DNA from: Quillaja saponaria
Lineage: Eukaryota > Streptophyta > Magnoliopsida > Fabales > Quillajaceae
DNA length: 64,000 nt
Direction: 5' to 3'
NCBI GenBank assembly: GCA_029379385.1
Contig: CM055611.1
Coordinates: forward strand, 16,314,062 to 16,378,061
Below the pieces are notes generated by a model, which saw nothing but the letters and a program-made list of their open reading frames with translations, did no database searches and was not told the origin of the DNA. The position numbers were made by a program, and so were the translations under genes. Positions 1 through 12,545 of the stretch are shown here, piece by piece (within the stretch, counting starts at the first letter, position 1; the number at the start of each line of letters is the position of its first letter).

Positions 1-3000
1 ATCCTAGTAATTTTGAAATAGATGAAATGTTGATATTAATTAATAATATATTCTATACGTGTGTTGAGTGATGCTAGTATCTTTTAGGTACAATTTTTTA
101 TTCACGGAGTCCGTAGAACTCATCCCTCTTCTGTGGCTATTTTTTTTTAGTAATAGGATCTCAAGAATGGCAATTTTCGATAATGAACTTTGCTAAGTGT
201 TTGGCGGCAATGTAATTTTTCAGAATCCAATCTTGAAGTCAGATGATGAAAGTTTGCAGTCACCTTAGAGTTATGGGGTTCCTGGTCTTATGTGGGGTAA
301 TAATCTAATTAATTGTTACTATGATGAGAATTGGAGCAGAGCTCCTTGTTATCTTTGTTATTGTAGTTGTTATTGTATAACAACAAGAATGTGTGTTTTT
401 TTTTTTTTTTTTATAAATTTTATGGGCATGTTTGTTATAACCCTTATAACTCGATAACGAAAAATCGAATTTAGACTCAATGGTTAAATTTACATTATAT
501 AAAAATAAGTTAATAAAATGAAAGTATAGTTAAATATGCTATATTTTGATACTTTAGTGTAATCTCAGTATATGTTTTAAGATTTTTTTTTTTTCCTTTC
601 GCAAAGTAAATAACATTTGGACCCAATAAATCCAAGTGAGTGACTAATTAATATATATATATAACTACATCAAGATTTAATTTTTATCACAATCTAATTT
701 AAACAAGTGAACAATAAAATTGAAATATGTGTGTATATATACACACACATACACATTTATATAAAAAAAAATTAAAATTTTATTAACACATGTTTTAGGA
801 CATGTGACTTTGACTAGGATATTTTTATATCTTTTTTACTTTATTTTATTCTTTCTCTTCACTTGGACAGAGCCTTCCTTGTTCTTTTCCTCCTCACCGC
901 CATGGCTCTGTTTCTAAATCTCCTTGCTCCTTGTCATTGCCTGTTGGGACTTCCTTCCTTGTAGTAGCGTATGTTGAACTCCTCTTGGCAGCTACCTTCA
1001 GGACCCTTGTAAACCTCCCTCAATCCCTTCTTGTGTAGATCGTGGAAAGTGTTTTTAGGTGAAATTTGGGGCTGGTATTCAGCACAGTTTGTTGCAACAG
1101 TAGCAACTTTACTGCTGCCCTTTTATTTCGTTCTTGTCCTTTGATTCCTCCTATCTCTTTCTTGGTCATTCATTTTGCCTTGCTCAGCCCTAGCTCCAAG
1201 TAAATAGTAGCTGACCTTGGAGTTTCAGTAGGGCAGCAGATGGTGTGGACTTCAACAGCAGCTCCTGCATCAATGCCAGCCAGCCTTGCCTGACTTCCTT
1301 TTCGTTCAATTGGTGGCAGCCGTGAGAAGTAAGGAAGGGGCAGCACAACCAAGGAAAGTAGCAAAGCTGTCGTCTGCCATCCTTGATGCAGGACCAGTAA
1401 CTCTTTGGTTAGGAGATAAATTTCTCCCTACTTTAAGCCTAAGTTACTCTTTTGTTTATCTTTTAGTTAGTTGTTATTCCTAGTGTGGTTCAAGGGTTGG
1501 TCATGATTTTGAATGGGCTTTGGATGATTAAACCTTAAAACTAAGATTTGTTTTCAATAATGTTAATTGGGGGTTTGAAATTTAGAAAGTTAGGAGGGGA
1601 ATTGAAGCTTCAAAATGATGGTGGACGGAAGAGGGAAATGTTAGGGTTTGTTATGGGATTACTAAGTTGAAACCTTAATGTTCTTAGATAAATTGTACAA
1701 ATTTTAAGAAAGGGTGAGAATATGAGTAAGATTGAATGTTGTGAATTAATATGAGTAAGTATGAGAATTTTACAGATGTTAAAATAAACATCATGAAATT
1801 AGAATGTTACTAGTGCCCTATTTTCGGTTCATGTAAGGAATTGAGTAGGTTGAAGACTAATTTTAGGAAAAGTTTCTAAATAATAAAGATAGATATACTT
1901 GTCTATTAATAAACCTGACAAACGTAATTAATTTTTTTTTTCTTAGAGAAAATTATGTTCAATTAACTAAGATAAGGTCAGATTTGTCAAAATTCTACGT
2001 TTTTCAGAATTTGATGCAACTTCAAAGAATAAACTGTATTGATAGACAAATCTAAAAATTACAAATGATATACCATTATAAAACTACATGTGTCTAGTAT
2101 TTAATAATTTTACTAAACCGGATTTGAAATTTCCTAGAGGAAGATATAATTGTTAAAGTGAACACTGGTCCAAACTCCAAGTTTGGACAGTTTCAACATC
2201 TTTAACTCACTCATGTTTTCTAACTTTTCTACTAGTTCCTTTCTACCCTATGCTTTATCAAGACATCTAAAATGTCTTCTCACTATCAACCTTACTGAAT
2301 AAAGTATAATTTATACTACTTGACATATAATAGCCTAATAGGAAAACTTTCATAAGGAAACCTATATAAGTTGATATATAAGCTTAGTAATTAAAAGGTT
2401 ATAATAATAACATTAATGAACTAAGTATTATTAGAGAATATGGATTTCAATTACAGATCCTAATATGGACCTGATGAGATACGCGAATGCAAGTGCGAGC
2501 GATGAATGGAATCAGTTAAAGGTGAGTGGATTATGTACGGAGATTAATTTGTTGTGCGGGCATGTAAATGCCTAGCAGGGGGTGATACTGTTGTGCAGGG
2601 CTGGCTTACTCATTAGCCCTTTGGTAGCTTTGTTTGATATCATTACTTTGATAAATTTGTGATCCTGTGTATCATGTAAATTGTGAATTTATGACTATTA
2701 CAATGTATATGTGTAATGTGAATTGAGATGTGAATAATGTTACTTGATCTTATTACATATGTTATATGCTTGTGTTGTGCGATGCTAGTACCATTTGAGT
2801 ACGATTTTCCACTCACGGAGTCTATAAGACTCATCCCTCTTTTATGGTTATATTTTTTTTTAGTAGCAGGACCTCAAAGGAAATTAACCACTAATACAAG
2901 GTTTTACTGACGAATTGACGACAAGATATTCCTCGGAATCTCATACTTGGAGTCAATGATGAAAGTTTGCAGTCACATTAAAATTGTGGGTGTTAAATTT

Positions 3001-3546
3001 GGTATGATGCAATATTCTAGTATTTGTCTTATTGGTGATGTAAACGGCGGAGCTGCTTAAGTCTTTGTGTTGTTGTTGTGTAAGAAAAAGAGTTTATATG
3101 ATTGTATTTTAAGGCATGTTCTATATTGCAAATAACCTCTGCCAAAATTTTCAGTAAGTTGTGATTTGTTTCAATTAACAAACTTTTAATGTTAATTTTT
3201 GTGTTTATAAATTCTTGGTTTTATTCATTAGTTGGTAAAGAGTCATGATCATTCCTTTTTTTGGGTAACGGTTACGGAAGTTTGGTTATTCAATCCTCTG
3301 GCCAGTCATGCCTTGATGAGGGGTGTGAAAATATTCCACTTTATAGGAAATTTCTACCAAAATTTTGAATAAATTGTTATATGTTTCAGTAAACAAATTT
3401 TTTTTTAGTTAACTTATGTTTTATAAAATTTATTTTTACACTTTAGTTTAGTCAAGTGTTGTGTTTGTTTCTTGTTTTGAAGTCAGGTTACGGAGATTTG
3501 GTTATCCATTCCTCCTACCAGTCATACCTCCCTGAAGGGTGTGACA
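1..3546 (+). mobile_element. Outer LTR (LTR1) of a long-LTR family, interrupted by LTR2
   Basis: Positions 1-432 and 3336-3546 together form one LTR whose left end lies outside the window. The left piece breaks off after GGGCATGTT and the sequence resumes at 3336 with CCACTTTATAGG, which is the order seen unbroken in the related LTR at 61373-64000 (opposite strand). The LTR ends with GGGTGTGACA at 3537-3546. It carries the family hallmarks: the 15-base palindrome at 77-91, a GGAGC-AGA-GCTCC palindrome near 333, and the GGGTGTGACA end. It lies directly against copia gag sequence at 3547, so it probably inserted into that element. It codes for nothing visible. Calling it a solo LTR is inference, since its partner could lie outside the window. 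Confidence 0.7.
433..3330 (+). mobile_element. Solo LTR (LTR2) nested inside LTR1, 2.9 kb
   Basis: It begins TGTTATAACCC at 433 and ends GGGTGTGAAA at 3330, one change from the family end GGGTGTGACA. The flanking five bases are ATGTT (428-432) on the left and ATATT (3331-3335) on the right, a target-site duplication with one mismatch. Removing it joins the two halves of LTR1 correctly. It shares the family palindrome at 2788-2802 and the long block from about 1800 to 3150 with the LTR at 5373-9262, in the opposite orientation. No internal region, primer-binding site or polypurine tract is next to it, so it is a solo LTR left by recombination. The short open frames inside it have no recognisable product. 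Confidence 0.75.
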
Positions 3547-5372
3547 AAATGAAACTCATGCACATGATGCACAGTTTTTTATTTGAAATTCTATGGTTAA
3601 TTATATTAGTTAAAAGAATTCTAGTGGTGGAAATAATGACCTGAAAGCTTTAAAGAAATCTTTTAAGAAAAAGAAAAAAAGAAGTTAATTGTTTCCATTA
3701 TGGAAAGAAAGGCCATTTTATTCATGATTGCAAGTTTAGAAAGACAGGAAAGAATTTCTAGTTTAATTCTAAAAATATTGAAGAATTTGAGAAAGCAAAT
3801 ATAATTGAAAGTGTTGTCCAAGAAGTGGTTGCCATAGTGTCTACACTATAAATTGGTATAATAACAGAAGTCAATATGGCTGCTTATGCAATAAAAAATC
3901 ATGATTGGTGGTTGGATTTTGGTATAACCATCCATGTCTGCAATAAAAGAAGTTCATTCAAGACCTATACAGAAATTAAAGAATTTGAAAAGGTTTTAAT
4001 GGGAAACTATGTTACAGCATAAGTACAATGAAAAGGGATTATGGAATTGAATTTCATTTATGGACAGAAGTTAACTATATTGAATGTTTTTCATGTTCTA
4101 GAAATTCAAAAGAAATTAGTTTCTGCAAATTTGCTTTCAAAGAAAGGATTCAAGATCATCATCGAGTCTAATAATGTAATAATTTCTAAAAATAATGTAT
4201 TTGTAAGAAAAAGGTATTTGTCTGATGGGATGTTCCAACTAAGTATTATTAATACAATAAATAACGTTTCTACTTATATTACTAAGTTTGATACTTATTT
4301 ATTGCATTCTAGACTAGGTCACTTGAATTTTGGTTTCTCAAGTTTTATGTCAAGAAATGGATACATTACTTGCACAAATAAACATGTAAGTAAATGTGAA
4401 ATTTACATACAAGCAAAAATGACCAAGAAATCATTTCCTAAAGTTGAAAGAAATACACAATCATCAGTATATGTGAATTGGTAAAAGATATTGTATAACC
4501 TTTATTGATGATTACTCTAGATTCACATTTGTTTATTTACTGAAAACAAAGATGAAGCCTTTCAAAAATTTAAAGAGTACAAATATGTTGTAAAAAATAA
4601 AAATGATAGAAAAATAAAGATCCTTCGTAGTTATAAAGAGGGAGAATATTTTTCTAATGAATTTGATAACTTTTGTGAAGAGCATGGATTGATACATTAA
4701 AAAAGTGCTCGTTACACACCGCAACATAATGGTTCGGCTAAAAGAAAAAAATAGAACTTTAGTAGACATGGACAATGCTATGTTATAAAATGCACATTTA
4801 CCACATAATCTATGGGGTGAAGCATTATTAATTGTATGTCATATACTTAATCGAGTACCTTCAAAAAGTATGAAAATCTCACCCTATGAACTTTGGAATG
4901 GAAGAAAACTAAATTTAGGTTATTTTAAAGCATGGGGTTGTATTTCATTTTTCAGGATTCTTGATAATCAAAAGACAAAATTATGACCTAGAGGTATCAA
5001 AAGTATATTTGTAGGAGATGCACAACATTCAAATGCATATAGGCTTCCGGACTTAGAGTCCAATGTTATTGTAGAATATATACATGTTGAATTCATTGAA
5101 AACAAGTTTTTGCATGATTTATCCCATGAGACTTTAGACGAACAAAACTAGAACAGTGTTAATACACTCAGCATAACAACTTCTAATATTATTGCAAACA
5201 CAAGAAAGAATGATGATATTCAAATAGAACCAAAAAGAAGTCAAAGAATTAGGAAAGAGAAACATCTTAGTTCTGATTTTATTTTTTCACAATCTATTGT
5301 TTTTCTTGTTGAAGGAAACAAGACTGACATCTGTAATACAATACTCATTGTATTAAACACTAATAATGATCC
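3547..5372 (+). pseudogene. Ty1/copia polyprotein relic, first part: gag zinc knuckle, protease, integrase
   Basis: Translation in shifting frames gives a copia polyprotein in the right order. A CCHC-type zinc knuckle is at 3690-3731 (CFHYGKKGHFIHDC; the second cysteine is now tyrosine). The protease region follows near 3905 (WWLDFG; the catalytic DSG now reads DFG). At 4041-4484 is a 147-residue open frame with the pre-integrase motif HSRLGHLNF near 4305-4331 and CEIYIQAKMTKK (zinc cysteine changed). Integrase catalytic-core remnants run from about 4500 to 4950 (YFSNEF, TPQHNGSA, LWNGRK), with many stops. The end reaches NTNND at the boundary with the nested LTR at 5373, and the frame resumes at 9263. 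Catalytic residues are lost and stops are frequent, so it is dead. Family assignment is firm; clade is not assigned. Confidence 0.9.
3690..3731 (+). other. Degenerate CCHC zinc knuckle of copia gag
   Basis: The reading CFHYGKKGHFIHDC matches the spacing C-x2-C-x4-H-x4-C of retroelement nucleocapsids, which bind the element RNA, except that the second cysteine codon has become TAT (tyrosine). It marks the end of gag in the decayed copia element. Confidence 0.8.
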
Positions 5373-8300
5373 TGTCACACCCTCATATAGGCATGACTGG
5401 TTGGAAGAATGGTAACCAAACCTCCATAACCCTGACTCAATAAAGAAACGACCATGACTCTTGACCAACTAATGAATAAACCAAAAATTTATAAACGCAA
5501 AGTTAACATTAAAAGTTTGTTGCCTAAAACAAATCACAACTTACTGAAAATTTTGGCAGAGGTTATTTGCAAAATGGAGCATGCCTTAAAATACAAACCT
5601 ATAAACTCTAGTTCTTACACAATAACAACACAAATACAATAAGGAGCTACTCTGTTCACATCATTAATAAGACAAATACTAGAATATTACATTATATCAA
5701 ATTTGATACCCTCAGTTTTATTGTGACTGCAAACTTTCATCATTGACCCTAAGTATGAGATTCCGAGGAATACCTTGTTGTCAAATCCTCAGCAAAACCT
5801 TGTATTAGGGATTAACTTCCTTTGAGGTTCTGTTACTAAAAACAAAAAAATATTCACAAAAGAAAGGTTAGTCCTACGGACTCCGTGAGTGGAGAATTGT
5901 ATCCAAAGGGTACTAGCATCACTCAACATAAGTATATAACATGTTTAGTAACATAATAATTTAATTCAAAATACACGTATATTTTTGTAATCGGCATACA
6001 TTCACAACTCATACGATTCACAAGTTCACAAACTAATCAAAGTAATCACAGCATACAAAGCAAACAAAGGGCCAACGAGTAACCCAGCCCCGCACAACAA
6101 TTTCATTCCCTACCCGACATTTACGCACCAGCACTACAAATAAATCTCTGCATATGATCTAACCTACAGAGACTGAGTACTCAGACTTTTTAAAACCATT
6201 TATCAGAATCAGAATATCTCGGGATTTTAAACCTGAAAATCCTAGGTGCGCCTAGATTTTTAGTTTCAGAGATAAAATCATTTTTCATAAAAATCTCACT
6301 TTGTTAGCCCTTATCAACCACAACCAATATTAAACAAACATAATTCAAATATATCATTGAAATATTGTACTTGCTTATTTTCTATATATCATATATACTC
6401 AAGTGTACATATAATCACCTATAATAATCTAGCCCCTAAAGGCAACAATTGACCACTCACCTTAACCGATTTCATTTGTCACTTACACTGGCATTCACAC
6501 ACCTCATTAAGTTCATAATAAGATATGGAACTGAAATGTATATTTTCATATAATACTTAGTTCGTAAGCGTTATCGCTAAAATTTTTAATTACTAAGCTT
6601 ATACATCAACTTATATAAGTTTCCTTATGAAAGTTTTTTATGAAGCTGTCACACGTTAGGTAGTACAAATTGAATTTTATATGATAAGGTTGATGATAAA
6701 GAGACATTTTAGATATCTTGACAATGCATAGGGTGGAAAGGAATTATTAAAAAAGACAGAAAACGATAATAAGTTAGAAACACTAAAACTATGCAAACTT
6801 GAGGTTTGGACCAGTGTTCACTCTAATAGTCATATCTTCCTCTAGACGATCGAAATCTAGTTTCGTAAAATTTATTAAATACTAGAAGCATGTAACTTTG
6901 TAAAGGTATATCCATTTGTAATTTTTAGATTTGTATATCAATACAGTTTATTTTTTAAAGTTGCATCAAATTCTGCAAAATGCTAGATTTTGACAACTCT
7001 GCCCTTACCTTAGTTAATTGAATATAACTTTCTCTAGGAAAATGGCAATCCAATTTCGTTTCTCAGGTTTATTAATAACAGTATATCTATTTTTTTTATT
7101 TAGAAACTTTTCTTAAAATTAATCTTGAACCCACCCAATTCCTTACATGAACCAAAACAGGGCATTAAAAATTCTGCAAAACCGTGCTGCAATCTAACTA
7201 CTCTAACTAATAACATACTTGGAACAAAGCTACATAATTTTGTAGACAACATCTCAAGATCCTAAGCTACACTTTCACTTTTTAACCTTTAGTTTAATTC
7301 AGCCCAAAGGCACCTGAAACACATGATTTTTCTAATCCACGATATCTGGCCCTGCAACCCTTCACAAGCCACTTAACTCTCATTTTCCAATACTTTCAAG
7401 CTCCAATTCATACTCCTTACTTCAACAATAATTCACTACCATTACTCCTAATTCAATTAAATTTAAGATTGTATTAGTGATTTTGCATCAATCAAGAATT
7501 TAAGTTGTCACTTTCCAATATCAATCCAACCAATGGTTACTCATTAAGCTACAATTATTTTCTTTTAGACATTTTATCAACTACCTTAAATGCATGTTTT
7601 TGTTCTAGCTTATGAGCAAGTATCTATATATATAATCACCATGAGACTTATATAAGTCCATCAAATTACATCTTATTCATATTCCACATTTTTTTAAAGT
7701 TAATTTAATCATGTAAAAGCTGCTACTCATTTATATCATTTTGATTTACCAATAACTCACATCAACCTTCCAATGTTCAGCCTTATTAACCCATCATTTT
7801 TCTTGTTTCTTATTCAAGATTCTAAATTCGATTTCATATAACCTTTCTAGCACCGCATTAATCCATATTAATTTAACATTACCAATCATTTAAATTTTAG
7901 TTTTTAAGATTCATTTAATTATTCAAGAATTACTTAAGAGACAACCAACATAGCTTATCAATTCAATAATAATTAAATCAATTCTCATGTTATACCTTCT
8001 CCAACACCCTTAATCGATAATCTATTCATCTCTAATCCCTAACTAATCTTTCCTTTTCCTTATACCATTTACTCGTACTCTACCTAAATTTACATTAAGT
8101 AGCTTCCTATATTTCATCAAAGGTTGAATCATACAATTCTATTATTAATATCTTCAATTTCCAACACCAAATTTCCATCATCATGTAGCTATCTTACAAA
8201 TTTCTTGATTTAGATTTTTATTCACAAACTCCTAAATCCTACCCTCAATCAATCAATTTATTTTAAGAACCAACATTACAAAGTATAGAATTATCAACCA

Positions 8301-9262
8301 AAACAAAGAGGGCTATCTTCCAACATCCTCTTCATGGCTGGACAACAAAGCTGTGAGAATTTCCCACTCTCTCGGTCATAAGCTGAGTAGGGAATGCTTG
8401 GAAATTCAGCAACTATTGCCACCTTCACCCAATTACTACCCTACAACAAGGAACCCACACGCTAAAGCCAAAAAAAAAAAGGGGGATGTAGCAAGAAGGA
8501 GTAACTCACATTCAGCTTGGTTGCTAAAGCTAAAATTTTCAAGCTGACAAAGGCAACTCAAGCAACAAGAAAAAAGGAAAACTAACTACCATGGAAGAAA
8601 GTAGCACACGGCCATAAGCCTGGGATTTTATCATGGCTAGAGCAAAGGGAGCACGGGAAGGAAGGGCAGAGTTTGGCTGCTGTCCTACTGGTTTTCAACC
8701 CCAAACTCACCCAAACAGAAGACTAAAGAAAAGGATCAACTCACACGCAAAGAAAGGAAGAAGGAAAGAATCAGCCATTCAAGAGAAATGATGATTTCTC
8801 TAGAACAAGCTCAGTGTACAAGAAGAAAATCAGTCCAAAATAGAAAAAAAATGAAAGAAATAGAATAAAAGAAAGTCAAGTCAAAAATCCAAGTTTTAGA
8901 ATATATGGTGGAAATTCATCCTAGTTATATATATATATATATATTCACTATACATCATTGTTTACATCCACTAGTTTTACTTGTTACCATAATTTACAAA
9001 AAGTGAAAATTTAAAATTTAAGTCAACCTACAATGTGGTGTAAAACTAATTCTCTAATCACATGTATATACATATTCATTTATTTTAATTTTTCCAAGTC
9101 AAAATAAATTACATACCAACATCCTAAAGCGTACATTAAGCTGTCAAATTATAACATGTTACATTGTATTATTGTTATTATGTAATTAATTTGTTTGTTT
9201 TTATAATGAAAGTTTATACATTGTGCCTTAAAACTTGATTTTTATGTTATCGGGTTATAACA
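5373..9262 (-). mobile_element. Solo LTR (LTR3), 3.9 kb, inserted into the copia element
   Basis: On the plus strand it opens TGTCACACCC (5373) and closes GGTTATAACA (9262). Read on the minus strand this is the family layout TGTTATAACCC ... GGGTGTGACA. Flanking bases GATCC (5368-5372) and TATCC (9263-9267) are a 5 bp target-site duplication with one mismatch. The copia reading frame stops at NND(P) before it and resumes after it, so this is an insertion into the copia pol region. The family palindrome is at 5899-5913. It is about 1 kb longer than LTR2, mostly in the part from about 7140 to 9200; I could not decide whether that is an extra insertion or a deletion in LTR2. A pyrimidine-rich/purine-rich block at 8300-8880 resembles the block at 860-1400 of LTR2. 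No coding capacity is recognised. Confidence 0.85.
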
Positions 9263-9792
9263 TATCCAAATTTTTTTAAAAAAGCTATGTCTTCTAGAGA
9301 TGCAGCTTTATGGAAAGAAGCTGTAACTGATGAGATGGACTCGATCATGTCAAATCATACTTAGGTTTTAGTTGATTTGCCTCTTTTAATTTATTTGCCT
9401 CACGAATCAAAACCCAAAGGATGTAAATGGGTATTTAGATGCAAGTATAATACAGATGGTTCTATTCAAACCTTCAAAGCAAGATTAGTTGCAAAAGGTT
9501 TCACACAGAAAGAAGACATTGATTATTTTGACACATAAGCTCTTGTAGCATGAATAACATCAATTAGAGTGCTTTTGTCTTTAGCTTCCATATATAATTT
9601 GTTTATACATCAAATGGATGTTACAACAGCCTTCTTGAATGGAAACCTAAGTGAAGAAATTTACATGCATCAACCTGAAGGTTTTGTTCTTCCTGGAAAT
9701 AAAAATAAAGTTTGTAAGTTGGTAAGGTCTCTTTATGGTTTAAAACAAGCTCCAAAATAGTGGCATGAGAAATTTGATAGTACTATACTTTT
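9263..9792 (+). pseudogene. Ty1/copia polyprotein relic, second part: N-terminal reverse transcriptase
   Basis: Directly after the nested LTR the copia frame continues through [38 protein letters not shown] and [12 protein letters not shown], typical of the start of copia reverse transcriptase. A 63-codon open frame at 9569-9760 covers HQMDVTTAFLNGNL and SLYGLKQAPK. Stops interrupt it at several points, for example where tyrosine and tryptophan codons are expected. The sequence loses similarity at about 9792, just after WHEKFDS, so the catalytic YVDD box, RNase H and 3' LTR are missing. The element is therefore truncated as well as split. Confidence 0.9.
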
Positions 9793-10479
9793 TTTATTGA
9801 GATGATATGCAATTAGAAATTGTCAAATACAATCTGGGTAAAATTATTTCTTGTAAATTAAACAACGAGATGGTTAGGAATTTTAAATAAATAAACAAGG
9901 ACCTATTGACACTCTTACGGTCATTTTATTGAGATTCAAATTCCTTATGCGGTTGGATCTAACTTATATGTGGTTCTACAGTTAATCAAGTCTTTGCTGG
10001 CCATTTGTAGCTCCTAAATTCAAGCCTGGTAGTATAAAGAGATATTTAGAGTTAAAAATATTGGGAATAGGAGATCAAAATGAACCCAAAAGGGGCTAGT
10101 TTTTTGTTTTGAAAAGCCAAGGGAAAATAGAATATAATCTTCTTTTAATGTACTAATAAATTCTGGAATGACGCCTCTGTTATAGCCCTTAACATGCTTC
10201 TATATGATAGAAACCCTATACTTGTTTTGTCCCTTGCTAAAGATATTATTAGGTCATTCCAGGAAAAAAAAAAAAAAAGAACTACCAAATAGCTAAATTA
10301 ATAAATTTTATCAAATTATCCAAAACAACTAATGCAAATAACAAACTCTAGAGTTTCTTACTCAAGCTACAAAGCTAGTTAATAAATCATATACGGTTTC
10401 TCTTGATTGTGTTTGATGGGCTTAGCAAGCCTACGACATTATGGGGTTAAGGTTGGACATGAAGGTTAGTGTTGATTAT
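9793..10479. other. Unassigned AT-rich stretch with a poly(A) run
   Basis: No coding region, tRNA or repeat terminus is recognised here. It lies between the truncated copia end and the next LTR. An A-run at about 10265-10279 follows AGGTCATTCCAGG, so a retroposed piece ending there is possible but unproven. Confidence 0.4.
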
Positions 10480-12545
10480 TGTAAAACCTTTATGATCTAA
10501 TTAAATAGTAGTTTCTAAATGATTAAGTTAACTTTGGAACTAATATGAGAATTATTAGTAATGTTGAATTGACGTGGTAGGTTAATTAAATTGGGATAAA
10601 TATATATATATACACACATACACATTTATGGAAGTAATTTTTGTACTCAAGATGGTTGATAAAATGCCTTCAAGAAACTAGTTATAACTTTATGAATAAA
10701 ACTTGGTATATTTAATTCTTGGTGGTTTGCTGTTATTGGAATTTGAATAAAAAGTTCATAAACAAGAGCAAAAAATGGTTGGTTAATGTTGTGGGTTAAG
10801 GAGTTAATGAAAGTGAGTAATAGTATAAACAAAGAAGGGTTAGTTATGGGTAAAGTGTTGGAAAATGAGACTTAAGAGGTTTTTGAAGGGATGCAAGGCC
10901 ATATTTCATGGGATTGAAAATTTCAGTATTTCGAGTGTCTTTGGGACTGAATTAAATTAATAGTTCTAAAGAGAAAATGTAGCTTAGAGTCTTGAGATGA
11001 TGTTTACAAAATTTCATAACTTGCTTCTAAGTATATTGATTGTTATAGCTATTGGACTGAGGCTAAGTCCATGCTGGATTTTTAGTAAGCTTCAATCTGT
11101 CTGAAAAACTTTGTCATAGGTTGTGGTTTGATAGCCTAGGACCTCTAAATAAAAGTTATTACTAACATAGTACAGTGTAAATCTGGAGTGGTGCGGGTTT
11201 TAATTCCTTGTTGTGTGTATTTTGAAGGTATTAGAAGTCATGGCTATGATTTTCGGGTTTTAACTATTCCTGCTTTGAAGAAGTTGAGATTAGGGGTCTT
11301 AAAGGATCATTTAGGAGTAGAGTGCTGAAGGGTGAAATGTTCCTAACATCTTGACAAAATAGACTACAAAGTTTCATAGTTTAATTCCCAAATATGGGAA
11401 TTCTATAAGCATTGGAAGCTGAAGTTGGTAACTAGGAATTTTACTAGAGCCCTGTTTTGTTCATGTGAGGAATTAATTGAGTTCAAGGCTGATTTTAGAA
11501 AAAATTTCTAAATAAGTAAGATAGCCAACTTCCTAAAATTATTGTTTAAACTTGGTTTTGTTGAATTGGATTAAGTATGTAAGTTAAAATTAAACATATG
11601 TTCAAGAAAGGTTGTGAAAATGTTTAGAAGAAGTAAACTTTAAATAAATATTTGAAACTTAGTAACTCTAGATTTTTGTAATTAAAAGGTTATAATTTAT
11701 AAAATTTCCAAGCTAAGTAATACCGGGAAAATGTAATTGCAGCTTCGAAAAATATTAGTAAATTAACGATACTCATGAACGTGAGTGGAAGTGACGAATG
11801 AGATCAATGAACCGGTGAGTGGTTAATTGCTATCCTTTGGTTGTTGGATTTATATGTTTGATTGTCTAATGTATTTATGTATGTATATATATATATGTAT
11901 ATATGTTATGTAGTAGTAAATAAGAATCATATTGTTATGATTGACTATTTGAATTATGACGATGTTTGAAATTATCTGTCTAACAAAGTGTTTTTCATTT
12001 AGAAATGATTTTTACTTCTAAAATAAAATCATGGTGCACCTAGGATGTTTTGATTTAATATTCTGATTCTGATAAGTGTTTTAAAAAGGTATTTGAGTGC
12101 TCAGTCCCAGTAAGTGGATTTTGAGAAGGAGATTCAGTGATTCTACTTATAATTTTGTTTGGTGTGTGGGCGTAAAAATTCCCGGTAAGAGTGGTGTGCA
12201 GAGCTAAGTTACTCAGTTAGCTCTTTGTATGCTTTGTTTGATTTGTTTTCTTTGAATTGCTTTGATTGTTTTGATTGGATTGTACAGAGTATTATTTGAA
12301 TTGTGCTTGTTATATTTCTGTAATTCTGTAAGTGTAATCTTAGTGATTTTGAAACTCATGATATGTTGATATTAATTAACTATATATATTATATACTTGT
12401 GTTGAGTGATGCTGGTACCTTTTGGGTACGGTTTTTCACTCACTAAGTTTATAAGACTCACCCCTCTCTCGTCGATTTTTGTTTTTAGTAACGGGAGTTC
12501 AATATATGGCATCACCGAGCTTGTGACTTATAGACAGAGTATAGC
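10480..12545 (+). mobile_element. Truncated LTR (LTR5) of the long-LTR family
   Basis: It starts with TGTAAAACCTTTATGATC at 10480, a decayed form of TGTTATAACCC. It contains the block with GTTCATGTGAGGAATTAA near 11460 that LTR2 also has near 1830, the GTGCACCTAGGATGTT motif near 12033, and the family palindrome GTACC-N5-GGTAC at 12415-12429 followed by CACTCACTAAG. Similarity fades at about 12545, before the GGAGC-AGA-GCTCC motif and the GGGTGTGACA end, so the 3' part is missing. No internal region lies beside it. The end point is approximate. Confidence 0.65.

Noticed and set aside
3210..3546. Apparent tandem duplication of an LTR end
   Set aside because: Better explained as the end of nested LTR2 (3330) followed by the end of LTR1 (3546), with a target duplication at the junction.
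8353..8547. 64-codon open frame in the less AT-rich part of LTR3
   Set aside because: Lies inside an LTR, on the strand opposite to the element, with low-complexity lysine-rich translation; no protein family recognised.
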